NCBI GenBank assembly: GCA_963727575.1
Contig: CAVSIA010000002.1
Span: 32,459-96,458, forward strand
Direction: 5' to 3'
DNA length: 64,000 nucleotides
From: JAHQVI01 sp963727575
Lineage (GTDB): Bacteria > Pseudomonadota > Alphaproteobacteria > Rhizobiales > Rhodomicrobiaceae
Position numbers and translations under genes: made by a program. The notes below the pieces were generated by a model. It saw nothing but the letters and a program-made list of their open reading frames with translations. It was not told the DNA's origin and did no database searches. How positions within the stretch are numbered: the first letter of the stretch is position 1; each line of letters starts with the position of its first letter. Below, piece after piece: positions 37,516-47,242 of the stretch.

Positions 37516-39977
37516 ATGAAGCGACACGGACAAGCCAGCGCGCAGACATCGACCGGCGGCCTCGGGCAGACGCTGCTCGCCTCGGGCGTTCAGCATTTGC
37601 AGGCCGGCCGGTTCGCCGAGGCGCGCGCGGCCTATCGCCAACTCCTGTCCATCGAGCCCGGACATTCGGCCGCGCTTCACCATCTCGGCGTCGTCGAGCA
37701 TCAGCTCGGATGCAGCGATGATGCCATCGACCTTCTGAAACAGTGTCTTGCCTTGAAGCCGGGCTACGCGCTGGGCCATTCGGACCTCGCCGTCATCCTC
37801 ATGCAGCTCGGGCGTTACGACGAGGCCGTGGTCGAGTGCCAGGCCGCGGTCCGGCTCGACCCGACGCTGGCGATCGCCTATGCCAATCTCGGCGATCTGA
37901 TGCTGCGCCGCGGCGATCATGAAGCGGCCGAGGCGTCCTATGCACGCGCCGTCAAATTGCAGCCGGGCCTTGCCAGCGCACATGCCGGACGCGCCGAGGC
38001 GCTGATCGGGCTGGAGCGGCTCGACGAGGCGCTGAAAGCCTGCCGGATCGCACTGCGCCGCGCTCCCGATCTTGCCGTTGCTCACGGCGCGATGGGCCTT
38101 GTTCTGCATCGTCAGGGCAAGCTGGAGGACGCGGAAGCTGCATTTATCGATGCGCTGAGGCTGGATCCCGGACTGGCGCTGGTGCATACGCGCCTGAGCA
38201 ACCTCCTGCGGCTTCAGGGACGGCTGGACGAGGCGCTTGCCGCAAACGTCGCCGCGCTCGAAGCCGATCCGCGATGTGCCGAAGCTCAATGCAATCAGGC
38301 GCTGACGCTGCAGGTGCTGGGCCGATATGACGAGGCGCTCGATGCCTATGCCAAGGCGCTGGCGCTGAAGCCGGATCTCGCCGAAGCCCTGTCCTATATG
38401 GGCCTGTTGCTGCACCGGCTTGAGCGGTTCGACGAGGCGGCCGAGGCTTTGCGGCGAGCGGTGGCGCTGGCGCCGCGGGCCGGCTTCGTCTACGTCAACT
38501 TCGGCAGCGTGCTCAAGGATCAGGGCCGGCTGGCCGAGGCCGAGAGCGTATACCGGGACATGATCGGCGCCTGTCGTGCGCCGCCGCCTGAAGGACTCTA
38601 CGACTACTGCAATCTCCGCCGCCATATGTGCGACTGGACAGGGCTCGACGAAGCCGAACGCGCCGCGATCGATGCGGTGCTCGCGAGCGGCGAGCGCATG
38701 CCACCCTTCGCCGCCCTGGCGATGACCGCCACGCCGGGAGATCATCTCGCTCTCGCCCGGCTGTGGGCGAACGGCTTCCGCCAGATCGGCGCTCCGATTC
38801 CGGCTCCGGCTATCGGGCGGCCGCGCTCCGGCGATCAGCGGCGCATCCGCATCGGCTATCTGTCGTCCGACTTTTTCCAACATGCCACCGCCAGCCTGAT
38901 GGCCGAGCTGGTCGAGCGCCACGACCGCGCGCGTTTCGAGGTCAACGCCTATTGCTTCAGCCCCGACGACGGCAGCCCGATGCGGCACCGGCTTGATCGC
39001 CGCATTCGACCGCTTCCGCCTGATAGCAGACCAGTCGCATGTGGAGGCGGCCGAGCTCATCGCCGCGGACGGCATCGACATTCTCGTCGATCTGAAAGGC
39101 TATACCCGCAACGCCCGCACCATGATCCTCGCCCAGCGTCCGGCGCCGGTCCAGGTCAACTATCTCGGCTATCCGACCACGATGGGCGCGCCGTTCATCG
39201 ACTATATCATCGCCGATCCGGTGATCGCGCCGATGGAGCATCAGGCTTTTTTCGACGAGAAGATCGTCCACCTGCCCGACTGCTACCAGCCCAACGACCG
39301 GCTGCGTCGGACCTCGGACCCAGTGCCGACGCGCGCCGGCTGCGGCCTGCCCGAGAACGGCTTCGTGTTCTGCTCGCTTCAACAACGCCTACAAGATCAC
39401 CGCGCCGGTCTTCGATGTCTGGATGCGGCTGCTCGACCGTGTGCCGGGCAGCGTGTTGTGGCTGCTGGATGCCAATGCGCAGGCGAAGGACAATCTGCGC
39501 CGGGAAGCGGCGGCGCGGGGAATTGCGCCGGAGCGGCTGGTGTTTGCGCCGAAGCTGCCGAGCGGCGAGCATCTGGCACGTTACGCGCTCGCGGACCTGT
39601 TTCTCGACAACCTGCCCGTCAACGCCCATACGACCGCCAGCGAGGCGCTCTGGTCCGGCCTGCCGGTGGTCACCTGCCTCGGGGACGTTCTCGTCGGCCG
39701 GGTCTGCGCCAGCCTGGTTCGGGCCTGCGGCGCACCTGAGCTGGTCACCGGCTCACTCGACGAATACGCGGCGCTGGCGCTCCGCCTGGCACAGGACCCG
39801 GACCTGATCGCCGCGCTGCGGCGGCGGCTGACCGAAGCGAGAGACACGGCCCCCCTCTTCGACACGGCGCGGTACACGCGCAATCTGGAGGCGGCGTTCA
39901 CGCATATGATCCGGCTCGGTCAATGTGGTCGCAGTCCTGAGCCTTTCGCGATCTCCGAGTTGGATCTGGAGTCATAA
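37516..39977 (+). CDS. TPR protein with O-GlcNAc transferase (SPINDLY-like) domain (two frameshifts)
   Basis: About 820 residues repaired. The first 360 or so are tandem tetratricopeptide repeats (e.g. YALGHSDLAVILMQLGRYDE, LAIAYANLGDLMLRRGDHEA). The C-terminal GT41-like catalytic region begins RIRIGYLSSDFFQHATASLM. Extra bases near 38993 and 39377 interrupt it. After repair it reads MRHRL-IAAFDRFRLIA, then APVQVNYLGYPTTMGAPFID and FCS-FNNAYKITAPVFDVWMRL. HTTASEALWSGLPVVTCLGD is the UDP-binding segment. It probably glycosylates proteins or surface structures; donor and target are unknown. The ATG at 37516 precedes the first TPR. Confidence 0.87.
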
Positions 39978-40428
39978 TCGACATGCCGCTTTGCAGCAGG
40001 TGGCGAAATTTTTCAGCCAAACCGTCGATTTACTGCGAATTGTGCAAAAACCGATCGCTCCGGCGAATAAATCCGTCACGAAAGCTGTTGTCTTGTCGTG
40101 ATGCCAGCGATGCGGCTGGCAACCGACACAGGACGCATCGAAATGTCTGATGTAATCATTCTCATGAACCCGTCCAGGCCATCCGAAACCGAACGTCTGG
40201 CCGGCCTGCAATTCGAAAGGCGCCCGAGCCGCCCTTCCATGCTCCAGCCCGTGCTTTCGCTCGGGGCGAACGGTCCCGGCGCGACAGACATGATCGAGCG
40301 TCCGATCGCCCCGGCCGCGGCCACGAGTGAATGCGATCGATCTCGTTAAGCAAATCGCGGGATCGAACATATTTCCGGCTTGCAATTTGGCGCTGAAAAG
40401 TCCTACTTAACCGCTACGAAACGGCTGT
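39978..40428. other. 451-bp gap before tRNA-Pro, no supported gene
   Basis: Open frames exist on both strands (for example plus 40098-40349 and minus 39972-40385). None has a recognisable domain, a convincing ribosome site or a protein-like composition. I do not annotate a gene here. Confidence 0.5.
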
Positions 40429-40505
40429 CGGAGTGTAGCGCAGCCTGGTAGCGCACCTGCTTCGGGAGCAGGGGGGCGGAGGTTCAAATCCTCTCACTCC
40501 GACCA
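40429..40505 (+). tRNA. tRNA-Pro (anticodon CGG), CCA encoded
   Basis: Acceptor CGGAGTG pairs with CACTCCG (40495-40501). The D arm contains AGCGCAGCCTGGTAGCGC. The anticodon stem CCTGC/GCAGG encloses TTCGGGA, giving anticodon CGG. The T arm is GGAGGTTCAAATCCTC, the discriminator is A, and CCA is encoded at 40503-40505. Confidence 0.96.
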
Positions 40506-40563
40506 TTCTCAGCAAAATCGCGATCTTGCTTCAAATGAGTGCCGGAGAGCCGTTTCGATCCCG

Positions 40564-41736
40564 CTAAACCGCCGCGACGCTCTTCTGCGCCAAGCTCCTG
40601 CGCGCCATCATGTGCGCACGCGGCATATTGATCGCATCCACCGCGATCAGCCGCCCGCCTTTGAAATAGGAAACCGAGAAGGAATTCGTAGCCGGATCGC
40701 CCTCGGTCTTCACCTCGTCGTAGCCTTCGCCCAGCCCGGCGATCTGCAGCTTGATCTCGTATTGGTCCGACCAGAACCACGGCACCGGATCGTAAGCTCC
40801 CGGCTGGTCCACCATCGTCTGTGCGGCGGCGCGGGCCTGATCGTTGGCGTTCTGCACACTTTCGAGACGCACGGTGCGGCCATAGCTGGGCAGCGGAAAG
40901 CGCGTACAGTCGCCGGCGGCAAGGATGTCCGGCGTCGCCCGGCAGAATTCGTCGACGAGAATGCCGTCCTGGCAGGGAAGGCCGGCCTCGCGCGCCAGAT
41001 CGTCGTTGGCGATGGCGCCGATCGCCACCAGCACCAGGTCTGCGGCGAGCGCTTCCCCGGCTGCCAGCTCGACCAGCGTGGCCGCGCCGTCCTTGCGAAC
41101 GCCGACCACTTGCGCATCCAGCCGGATGTCCACGCCGCGCTCGGTATGCAGCCGATGGAAAAATTGCGAGATCACCGAGCAGGTCACGCGGTTCAGCAGG
41201 CAATTCTGCGCTTCGAGCAGCGTCACCGACTTGCCGAGCTGGCGCAGCACCGCGGCCACTTCGAGGCCGATATAGCCGCCGCCGATGATGACGACGCGCT
41301 CGACGGACGGCAGCTTCTCGCGGATGCGGATCACGTCGTCGATCGACCTGAGCGTTTCCAGCTCCACGGTGTCCGCGCCCGGCAGCCGCAGCGAACGCGC
41401 GCGGCACCCGGTGGCCAGCAGCAGCTTGCTATACTCGACCGGCACGGCGCTGCCGCTGACGCGAACGCGGTGCTCATGCGGCTCTATGCCGAGAACACGG
41501 GCGTTGCGGATCAGCTCGACGCCGTTCTGCTCGAAGAAAGCCGCACCCTGGAGGAAAAGCTGCTCCTCGGCCATTTCGCCGAGCAGGAATTTCTTCGACA
41601 GCGGCGGGCGCTGGTAGGGCGGATGCGCCTCGTCGCCGAACAGCAGGATCGGCTCGTCGCAGCCCAGCTTGCGCAGGCTGTCGGCCGCGCGAATGCCTGC
41701 CTGTCCGGCTCCGACGATGACGATAGGCGCTTTCAT
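40564..41736 (-). CDS. FAD/NAD-dependent ferredoxin (rubredoxin) reductase
   Basis: 390 residues. FAD site IVIVGAGQAGIRAADSLRKL at the start, NAD site RVVIIGGGYIGLEVAAVLRQ in the middle, then DILAAGDCTRFPLPSYGRTV and WSDQYEIKLQIAGLGEGYDE at the end. This is the oxygenase-coupled (AndAa/ThcD-like) reductase type that feeds a ferredoxin or rubredoxin. No ferredoxin or oxygenase gene is adjacent except the acyl-CoA-dehydrogenase-like flavoprotein. Last gene of the minus-strand organosulfur-type operon; its ATG overlaps the preceding stop (ATGA). Confidence 0.88.
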   Translation of the reverse strand: MKAPIVIVGAGQAGIRAADSLRKLGCDEPILLFGDEAHPPYQRPPLSKKFLLGEMAEEQLFLQGAAFFEQNGVELIRNARVLGIEPHEHRVRVSGSAVPVEYSKLLLATGCRARSLRLPGADTVELETLRSIDDVIRIREKLPSVERVVIIGGGYIGLEVAAVLRQLGKSVTLLEAQNCLLNRVTCSVISQFFHRLHTERGVDIRLDAQVVGVRKDGAATLVELAAGEALAADLVLVAIGAIANDDLAREAGLPCQDGILVDEFCRATPDILAAGDCTRFPLPSYGRTVRLESVQNANDQARAAAQTMVDQPGAYDPVPWFWSDQYEIKLQIAGLGEGYDEVKTEGDPATNSFSVSYFKGGRLIAVDAINMPRAHMMARRSLAQKSVAAV

Positions 41737-42342
41737 GCGTGACTTCCCAATGCCTCAGCGACGAGATCCAGCCGGTCCTGACCGAAAAACATCTCGTTGC
41801 CTACAAAATAGGTCGGCGAGCCGAAAACGCCAGCGGCGATTGCGTCATCGCTCGATGCGTGTGAATTGTGCGCCGATGTCCGGGCTGGCGGCGCGTGCCA
41901 GGATTTCATCCGCCTGTGAGGCGGTCGCGGCCTCGGAGACGATGGCCGCGACCGTGTCTGCGTCGGCGATATTTTGGTCCTCGGCCCAGACGGCGCGCAG
42001 GAAGGCAAAGGACAGCGGCCCCGGATCGGCGCCGACGTCCTGAGCTGCCAGCACCGCGCGCGAAGCCGGCTCCGTATCGACCGGCCAGAAGCGCGGCTTG
42101 ACGTTCAGCGGCAGACCGCGCCGCTTCGCCCAGCGCGCCAGCTCGATGTCACGATAGGCGCGGCGGGCATCGGATTGACGCGGCGGCGGCGTGGTGCCGC
42201 TCGCCGCGAAGACTTTCTGGATGTCGACGGGCCGGTAATCGATCTCCGCGCCGGCCGCCTCAGCGATGCGCTTCAGCTCGGGCTCGCCCAGATAGGCAAA
42301 GCCCGAGACCACCGCGTAATAATAGATGATGCGCCGGCCCAT
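41733..42342 (-). CDS. DsbA/HCCA-isomerase-like thioredoxin-fold protein (one frameshift)
   Basis: About 203 residues repaired. The N-terminus MGRRIIYYYAVVSGFAYLGE lacks a CXXC, as in 2-hydroxychromene-2-carboxylate isomerases (GST kappa-like). LKRIAEAAGAEIDYRPVDIQ and WAKRRGLPLNVKPRFWPVDT are typical. The first frame stops at QFTRIER; removing one base near 41859 continues into SDDAIAAGVFGSPTYFVGNE with the conserved cis-Pro, then MFFGQDRLDLVAEAL. Probably a glutathione-dependent isomerase or lyase; the substrate is unknown. It lies in the operon between the sulfurtransferase and the reductase. Confidence 0.83.
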
Positions 42343-42373
42343 AGCTGCCCCTGCCCTCGATCACGCCGCGATG

Positions 42374-43225
42374 CTAATACGGCAACCCTTCCTCGATCGG
42401 CAGCGCGGGATCGCGCGACCACTCGTTCCACGATCCGAAATACATCCGGACATCGTCCACGCCGGCTTCCTTCAGCGCAAGGAATGTGTTCGACGCGCGG
42501 GCGCCCTTGAAGCAGTACAGGATGACCGGCGTCTCTTTGCCGATGCCGACAGTCGCGCATTCCGCCAGCAATTCCGATCCGGATTTGACCATCGGCCCGG
42601 AGGCGGTCGGCTTCATCATCCGGTACCATTCGATCCATTTGGCGCCCGGAATGCGGCCCTTGCGCGGACAGTAATCCTTGCCGTAGGGCGAGGAGCTGTC
42701 GCCGATCCATTCGTCGATATCGCGGACGTCGAGCAGCACCGCGCTGCCGTCATTGACGGCCGCGAGCACGACATCCTTGTCGACCATGACCCCCGCCCCG
42801 GCCGGATCGATCGGGAAGGTCGCTGGCGTCGGCGATGCGGCTTCCGTGGTCGTCGGCAGGCCCGCCGCTTCCCAGGCCGCATAGCCGCCGTGAAGCACCG
42901 ACGCCTTCGGATAGCCGAGATATTTCAGGAGGTAGTAGCCGCGGCAGGACTGGCCGAAGCCGGAGGTCATCGACTGCTCGTAGATCACCGCGGTCTCATT
43001 GCCCGAGAGCCCCGCATCGCCGAAGGCTTTGGCGAACTTGTCGGTCAGCTCGGCCATGCCTTCCGGCGTCGACATGGCGAGGTAGGTGAAAATGTCATGG
43101 ATATTGACCGCACCCGGAATATGTCCGGCGGCGTAGGCCTCGGGATTGCGCGTGTCGATGATGACGACCGGTTCGACCTGCGCCATCCCGGCAAGTTCAC
43201 TGGGAGTGAGAAGGGCCTTCTGCAT
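42374..43225 (-). CDS. Two-domain sulfurtransferase (rhodanese)
   Basis: 283 residues with two rhodanese domains. The N-terminal one (VVIIDTRNPEAYAAGHIPGA) lacks the active Cys. The C-terminal one has AVLLDVRDIDEWIGD and the active loop ILYCFKGARASNTFLALKEA. Transfers sulfane sulfur from thiosulfate or mercaptopyruvate; CFKGAR differs from the classical CRKGVT and CGSGVT loops, so the donor is open. The ATG at 43225 with AGGGAA 8 bases upstream is preferred to 43255. It sits after the acyl-CoA-dehydrogenase-like gene in the operon. Confidence 0.88.
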   Translation of the reverse strand: MQKALLTPSELAGMAQVEPVVIIDTRNPEAYAAGHIPGAVNIHDIFTYLAMSTPEGMAELTDKFAKAFGDAGLSGNETAVIYEQSMTSGFGQSCRGYYLLKYLGYPKASVLHGGYAAWEAAGLPTTTEAASPTPATFPIDPAGAGVMVDKDVVLAAVNDGSAVLLDVRDIDEWIGDSSSPYGKDYCPRKGRIPGAKWIEWYRMMKPTASGPMVKSGSELLAECATVGIGKETPVILYCFKGARASNTFLALKEAGVDDVRMYFGSWNEWSRDPALPIEEGLPY

Positions 43226-43288
43226 GGTGCTATTCCCTGAAATATGGGGTGACATCCTCTGCCCTTTCGGGGCGTTCCTCCTGGGCTG

Positions 43289-44422
43289 CTATGTGCTCGG
43301 CATTTCCGCGAGCATTTTCCTGAGCTGCTTGGTCGCCGGGGTGACGATGGCGACGAAATAGGCCTCGCGCAGGCGGCGCTGGGCGGCCCCGGTCGAGACA
43401 TAGCCGCGCGCGCCGCAATGCAGCATGGCGTAGTGGGCTGCAGAGACGCTCGCCTCGCCGGCCGCCAGGCGGGCTTCGACGACGCGGCGGAAATAGGCCG
43501 GGGACGGATCGTAGGGCGTTTGGCAGAGCGACCAGACCAGCGCTTCCATATCCGACAGCTCGGCTTCGAAGTCCTCCGGCTGCTTCTCCAGATATTTGTT
43601 CACATGGCCGAGCGAGCCCCTCATCTGCTTCATCAGATCGATGCCGTTGCGGATCAGTCCGAAGGCCATGCCCGCCTGCAGCAGGATGAAACCGGCGCGG
43701 ATGCGCGGCAGGTAGTCGTCGATCGGATCGGCGAGCACCATGGCGTCGGGGATGAAGGCGTCGCGGATCTGGATGGCGAAGGTGCGGGTGCCTTCAAGGG
43801 CGACGAAATGGTCGTTCTGGCGGATGGTCACATTCGGGTTGGCGCAGTCGATCACCGCCATCACGCGGGTGGCCGGATCGTCGGTCAGCTCGAAGATCGC
43901 GCCGAAATAATGGTCCTCGCCGAGATTGGACACCCACGGCAACAGGCCGCGGACCAGATAGCCGCCTTCGACGCGGGTTCCCTTCAGCTTCAGATTTTCG
44001 ATGCCGAAGAACGCCTTCATCGGATTGGAAAGCGCGGTGCCGCCGAGCGCTTCTCCGCTGGCGACGCGCGGACCGAGCTCCGCCTTAAGCGCCTCGTTGG
44101 AGGAATTGGCGATGTACCAGCCGAGCGCATCCTGACACCACATGCAAAAGCCGGTCGACAGGCAATATTCGCTGATCCGGCTCATCGCCTCGATGGACGT
44201 CTTCAGATCGGGCGCGGCGTCGGGCAACAGCTCCGTATGCGGTGCATACGCGCCGGCCGACCCGAGCGAGCGCATCACCTCTTCCGGATAGACGCCTTCC
44301 AGGTCGATGGCCTGCACCAGCGGCGACAGCTCGCGAGAGGCGATGGCGCGGATGTCTTCGAGAATGCCGGCCTGAGAGGGCGGCGCGGATACCGGCTCAA
44401 GGGCCGTAGCGGACTGCAACAT
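43289..44422 (-). CDS. Acyl-CoA-dehydrogenase-like flavoprotein, possibly a sulfur monooxygenase
   Basis: 377 residues. The fold signatures are SEYCLSTGFCMWCQDALGWY (N-terminal helices), GEALGGTALSNPMKAFFGIE (flavin-contact segment) and GFILLQAGMAFGLIRNGIDL (C-terminal bundle). The end CGARGYVSTGAAQRRLREAY lacks a clear catalytic Glu before the GY motif. That, and several Cys, point to the DszC/SfnC-like oxidoreductase branch rather than to beta-oxidation. The ATG at 44422 starts MLQSATALEP. Its neighbours (OsmC, sulfurtransferase, ABC uptake) suggest organosulfur oxidation; this is inference. Confidence 0.75.
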   Translation of the reverse strand: MLQSATALEPVSAPPSQAGILEDIRAIASRELSPLVQAIDLEGVYPEEVMRSLGSAGAYAPHTELLPDAAPDLKTSIEAMSRISEYCLSTGFCMWCQDALGWYIANSSNEALKAELGPRVASGEALGGTALSNPMKAFFGIENLKLKGTRVEGGYLVRGLLPWVSNLGEDHYFGAIFELTDDPATRVMAVIDCANPNVTIRQNDHFVALEGTRTFAIQIRDAFIPDAMVLADPIDDYLPRIRAGFILLQAGMAFGLIRNGIDLMKQMRGSLGHVNKYLEKQPEDFEAELSDMEALVWSLCQTPYDPSPAYFRRVVEARLAAGEASVSAAHYAMLHCGARGYVSTGAAQRRLREAYFVAIVTPATKQLRKMLAEMPST

Positions 44423-44498
44423 GGTTCGGTCTGTCCTCAATTCGCGAGAAAATCGGGAGCGGCCGCCCCCGCGAGAAGCGGCCGCAAAGCGTGGGCGC

Positions 44499-45063
44499 CT
44501 AAGCCTTCTCGACTTCGAGATTGACCGGGCGCGTGAAGGTGTTGGCGACCGGCGACCAGCTCGTGACGTGCTTGATCGAGCGCCTTGACGTCCTCGTCGC
44601 TGGCGCCGTCGCAGTCCATGTCGACCTTGATGCGGACGTCGGTGAAGCCGACCGGCTTCTCGCTGGTGTCGCCCGTGCCCCAGACCGCGGTGATGTTGAG
44701 GTCGCCCTCCAGCACCAGCTCCAGCTTCTTCACCTTCCAGCCGCGATGGACTGCGTTGGCGTGCAGGCCGACCGCAAGGCAAGAGCCCAGAGCCGCAAGC
44801 GAGGCCTCGGACGGGTTCGGCGCGGTGTCGTCGCCCAGCAGGGTCGGCGGCTCGTCGACGATGTAAGGCTGAAGGTTGCGGATATAGTTGAGGTGCCGGA
44901 AACGGCCTTCGGCGACCGTCTTGCATTTCAGCGTCTTGATGGCCTGCGGATTGGCCTTCCCGGCCTCGATCAGCTTGGACAGCCCGTCCTTGTCGATCGG
45001 CGTAAGGCCTTCTTCGGTGTCCGGTGCGAGGCATCCGGTGAGAACGACAGCTTCGGATGACAT
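44499..45063 (-). CDS. OsmC-family thiol peroxidase-like protein (one frameshift)
   Basis: About 187 residues. AEGRFRHLNYIRNLQPYIVD and NPSEASLAALGSCLAVGLHA carry the OsmC fold and the first reactive Cys; VRIKVDMDCDGASDEDVKAL carries the second. An extra base near 44577 breaks it. The repair reads KAL-IKHVTSWSPVANTFTR and ends in PVNLEVEKA-stop at 44499. OsmC/Ohr proteins reduce organic hydroperoxides or handle persulfides. It follows the ABC permease, with AAGGAGACGA before the ATG at 45063. Confidence 0.85.
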
Positions 45064-45093
45064 GGGTTCGTCTCCTTGGGTTTCAGGTTGGTT

Positions 45094-45949
45094 TCAACTC
45101 TCTCGGGCCCAGCTTGCGCGCTTGATGGCCTGCTGGCAGACGAGGTCGATCAGGAAGCCGATCAGGCCGATCACCAGGACGGTGGCGGCGAGCCGGTCGT
45201 ATTCGAGCGTGTCGCGGGCGTCGTTGATGGCGTAGCCGAGCCCGGAGGTGGCGCCGAGATATTCGGCGGGCACCAGCACGATCCAGGCGACGCCGAGCGC
45301 GAGGCGGATGCCGGTCAGGATGTCTTGCGCGATGGCTGGCAGGATCACGGCGATCAGCATGTGCAGGGGCCGGGCGCCGAGATTGCGGGCGACCTTGAAC
45401 CAGGCCGGATCGATGCGGCGCACGCCGGCGGCCGTGGCGAACAGGATCGGCCAGATCGCGGCGACTGGAGATCAGGAAGACGATGGCGCCGTCCCAGGTG
45501 AATAGGCCATCACGGCGACCGGCATCCAGGAGAGCGGCGAGATCATGCGCAGGAACTGGAACGGCACGTTGGTCAGCTCCCGGACGACCTTGATCCGGCC
45601 GACGGCGATGCCGAGCGGCACGCCGAGCATGACCGCCCAGAGGAGGCCCGCGCCGACCCGCCACAGGCTCGGCTCGGCCATTGCCCAAAGCTCGCCCGAT
45701 GCGGCCATCGTGCTCAGGCGGGCGAGCGTCGGGCCGGGCGCGAAGTCGGAAAAGCCGAGCCGTGCGCGGATTGTTGGCGATGAGCCAGCCGCCGAACGCC
45801 CACAATGCGAACAGGATCGCGATGCCGAGCAGTGACCACCCAAGGCTGCGGACGGCGGGCAGCACCCAGTCGGCAACGCGCCGGCGGTCTTTGCCGGATC
45901 GCTGCGTCAGGTCCGCGCTTCGGGGCAGGCTCATCGCGTTCGCCGTCAT
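45094..45949 (-). CDS. ABC transporter permease, SsuC/TauC type (three frame breaks)
   Basis: About 284 residues repaired. It starts MTANAMSLPRSADLTQRSGK at 45949, overlapping the binding-protein stop. Breaks near 45760 (extra G, joining NNPRT to LGFSDFAPGPTLARL), 45510 (a missing T) and 45470 (an extra A) separate ELTNVPFQFLRMISPLSWMP, FTWDGAIVFLIS and VRRIDPAWFKVARNLGARPL. The EAA-like loop lies in VARNLGARPLHMLIAVILPA. The last segment, RLALGVAWIVLVPAEYLG, is typical of nitrate/sulfonate/taurine permeases. It ends WARES-stop at 45094. Confidence 0.85.
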
Positions 45950-47200
45950 AGCTTGATCAGCTCCTCGCGGCTGTAGGGATCGCCCTGGGCGACGCTCGGG
46001 TCCTTTTTCCAGTCCGGATATTTCTCCAGAAGCCGACTTGATGAAGGCGTAGTCGACCAGGTCCTTGGCGACGAACTCCGGATCGAGGCCGGACAGGAAG
46101 GTCGTGTCGCCGGCGACGACGGTCTTGTTCATCGCATCGACGATCAGCTTGGTCGCGCTCGGATAGGGCCAGGGTTGAAAGTCGATCCGGCCATTGCCCC
46201 ACTCCGGATGCTGCAGCGCCTTGGTCGGGCCGTAGGTTTCCATGTCGTATTTGGTCATGGCGCGCTCGACGACCGGCGCCGGGACCGGCAGATAGCCGGC
46301 GCCGTCCTTGGACAGCAGCGCGGCGACCTCCTTCTTGTTCTCCGAGGCATAGATCGCGGCGCGCACGAGCGCGTTCATGACGGCCTGCGTCCATTCCGGC
46401 TTGGCCTGCATGAGCTGCTCGTTCATGCACAAAACGCAGCAGGGATGGTTCTTCCACATGTCGCCGGTGAAGCGCAGCATCCGCGCGCCGGCCTTGATCT
46501 CGCCGAGGGCATTGAACGGCTCGGCGACGATGTAGGCGTCGATCTTCCTGGCGGCGAGCGCGGGCGGCATTTCCGGCGGTGGCAGCACCTGGAGGTTAGC
46601 CTCTTTCGGGCCGATCTTTTCGCCTTCGCCCTTGATGACGGGGGTGATGCCGGCGTCGCGCAACGCCATCTGCAGCACGATGTTGTGCATCGAATACCAG
46701 AACGGCACGGCGATGCTGCTGCCGCCGAGATCGGCGAAGCTCTTGGCATCGGTGTGCTTGCCGACGACGAGGCCCGAGCCGTTGGTGTGTGCCCAGCCGA
46801 CGATCTTGACCGGGAATTTGTTGTTGTAGCGCATCCAGACGGGGATCGGCTTCAGCAGGTGGACGAGGTTGAACTTGCCGGCGACGAACGCCTCGACCAT
46901 CGGCGCCCAGCCGCGGATCAGCGTCGGCTTTGCCGCGTCGAGCCCCTCGTCCTTGAAGAAGCCCTTGGCATGGGCGACGAGCAGGACAGTGGCGTCGGTG
47001 ATCGGCAGATAGCCGATGCGCACGACATCGTCCTGTGCGGCATGTGCGGTCATTGGATAGCCGCCGAACGGCGTCCCGAACGCGGCGAGGAGGCCACCGG
47101 CGGCGAGGCCGTCCAGCGTCTGGCGCCGGGTCACGCCTGCAGGTTCGTGGCCGTGCGGCTCGGGCCCGTCGCAGCCGCAGGGCAAACTCTCGATCTTCAT
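45946..47200 (-). CDS. ABC substrate-binding protein, NrtA/SsuA-like, Tat leader (one frameshift)
   Basis: About 417 residues. The leader has VTRRQTLDGLAAGGLLAAFG, a twin-arginine type signal, preceded by a Cys/His-rich start (LPCGCDGPEPHGHEP). The mature protein begins VVRIGYLPITDATVLLVAHA. FNLVHLLKPIPVWMRYNNKF and MWKNHPCCVLCMNEQLMQAK are notable. An extra G at 46033-46034 breaks the end; repair gives IKS-LLEKYPDWKKDPSVAQG to ELIKL-stop. The ATG at 47200 is preferred over the GTG 47209 because GGGGAG is better spaced. The ligand is unknown; sulfonates, nitrate or thiocyanate-like ions are possible. Confidence 0.86.
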
Positions 47201-47242
47201 AAACGACACTCCCCTGGTGTGATGTCTGCGGCAGCCTGCCCG

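Noticed and set aside
39972..40385. Minus-strand 137-codon frame with CVGCQPH resembling a heme or metal motif
   Set aside because: No CXXCH, no ribosome site, no family-like context; it overlaps the end of the TPR protein gene.
43289..45034. A 581-codon open frame that would fuse an Arg-rich stretch to the acyl-CoA-dehydrogenase-like protein
   Set aside because: The upstream part is the OsmC-like gene read out of frame. The flavoprotein has its own ATG at 44422.
45083..47209. A 708-codon open frame resembling a binding protein-permease fusion
   Set aside because: Frame breaks in the binding protein and permease happen to merge their frames. The normal stop and start (ATGA at 45946-45949) are present in the correct frame.
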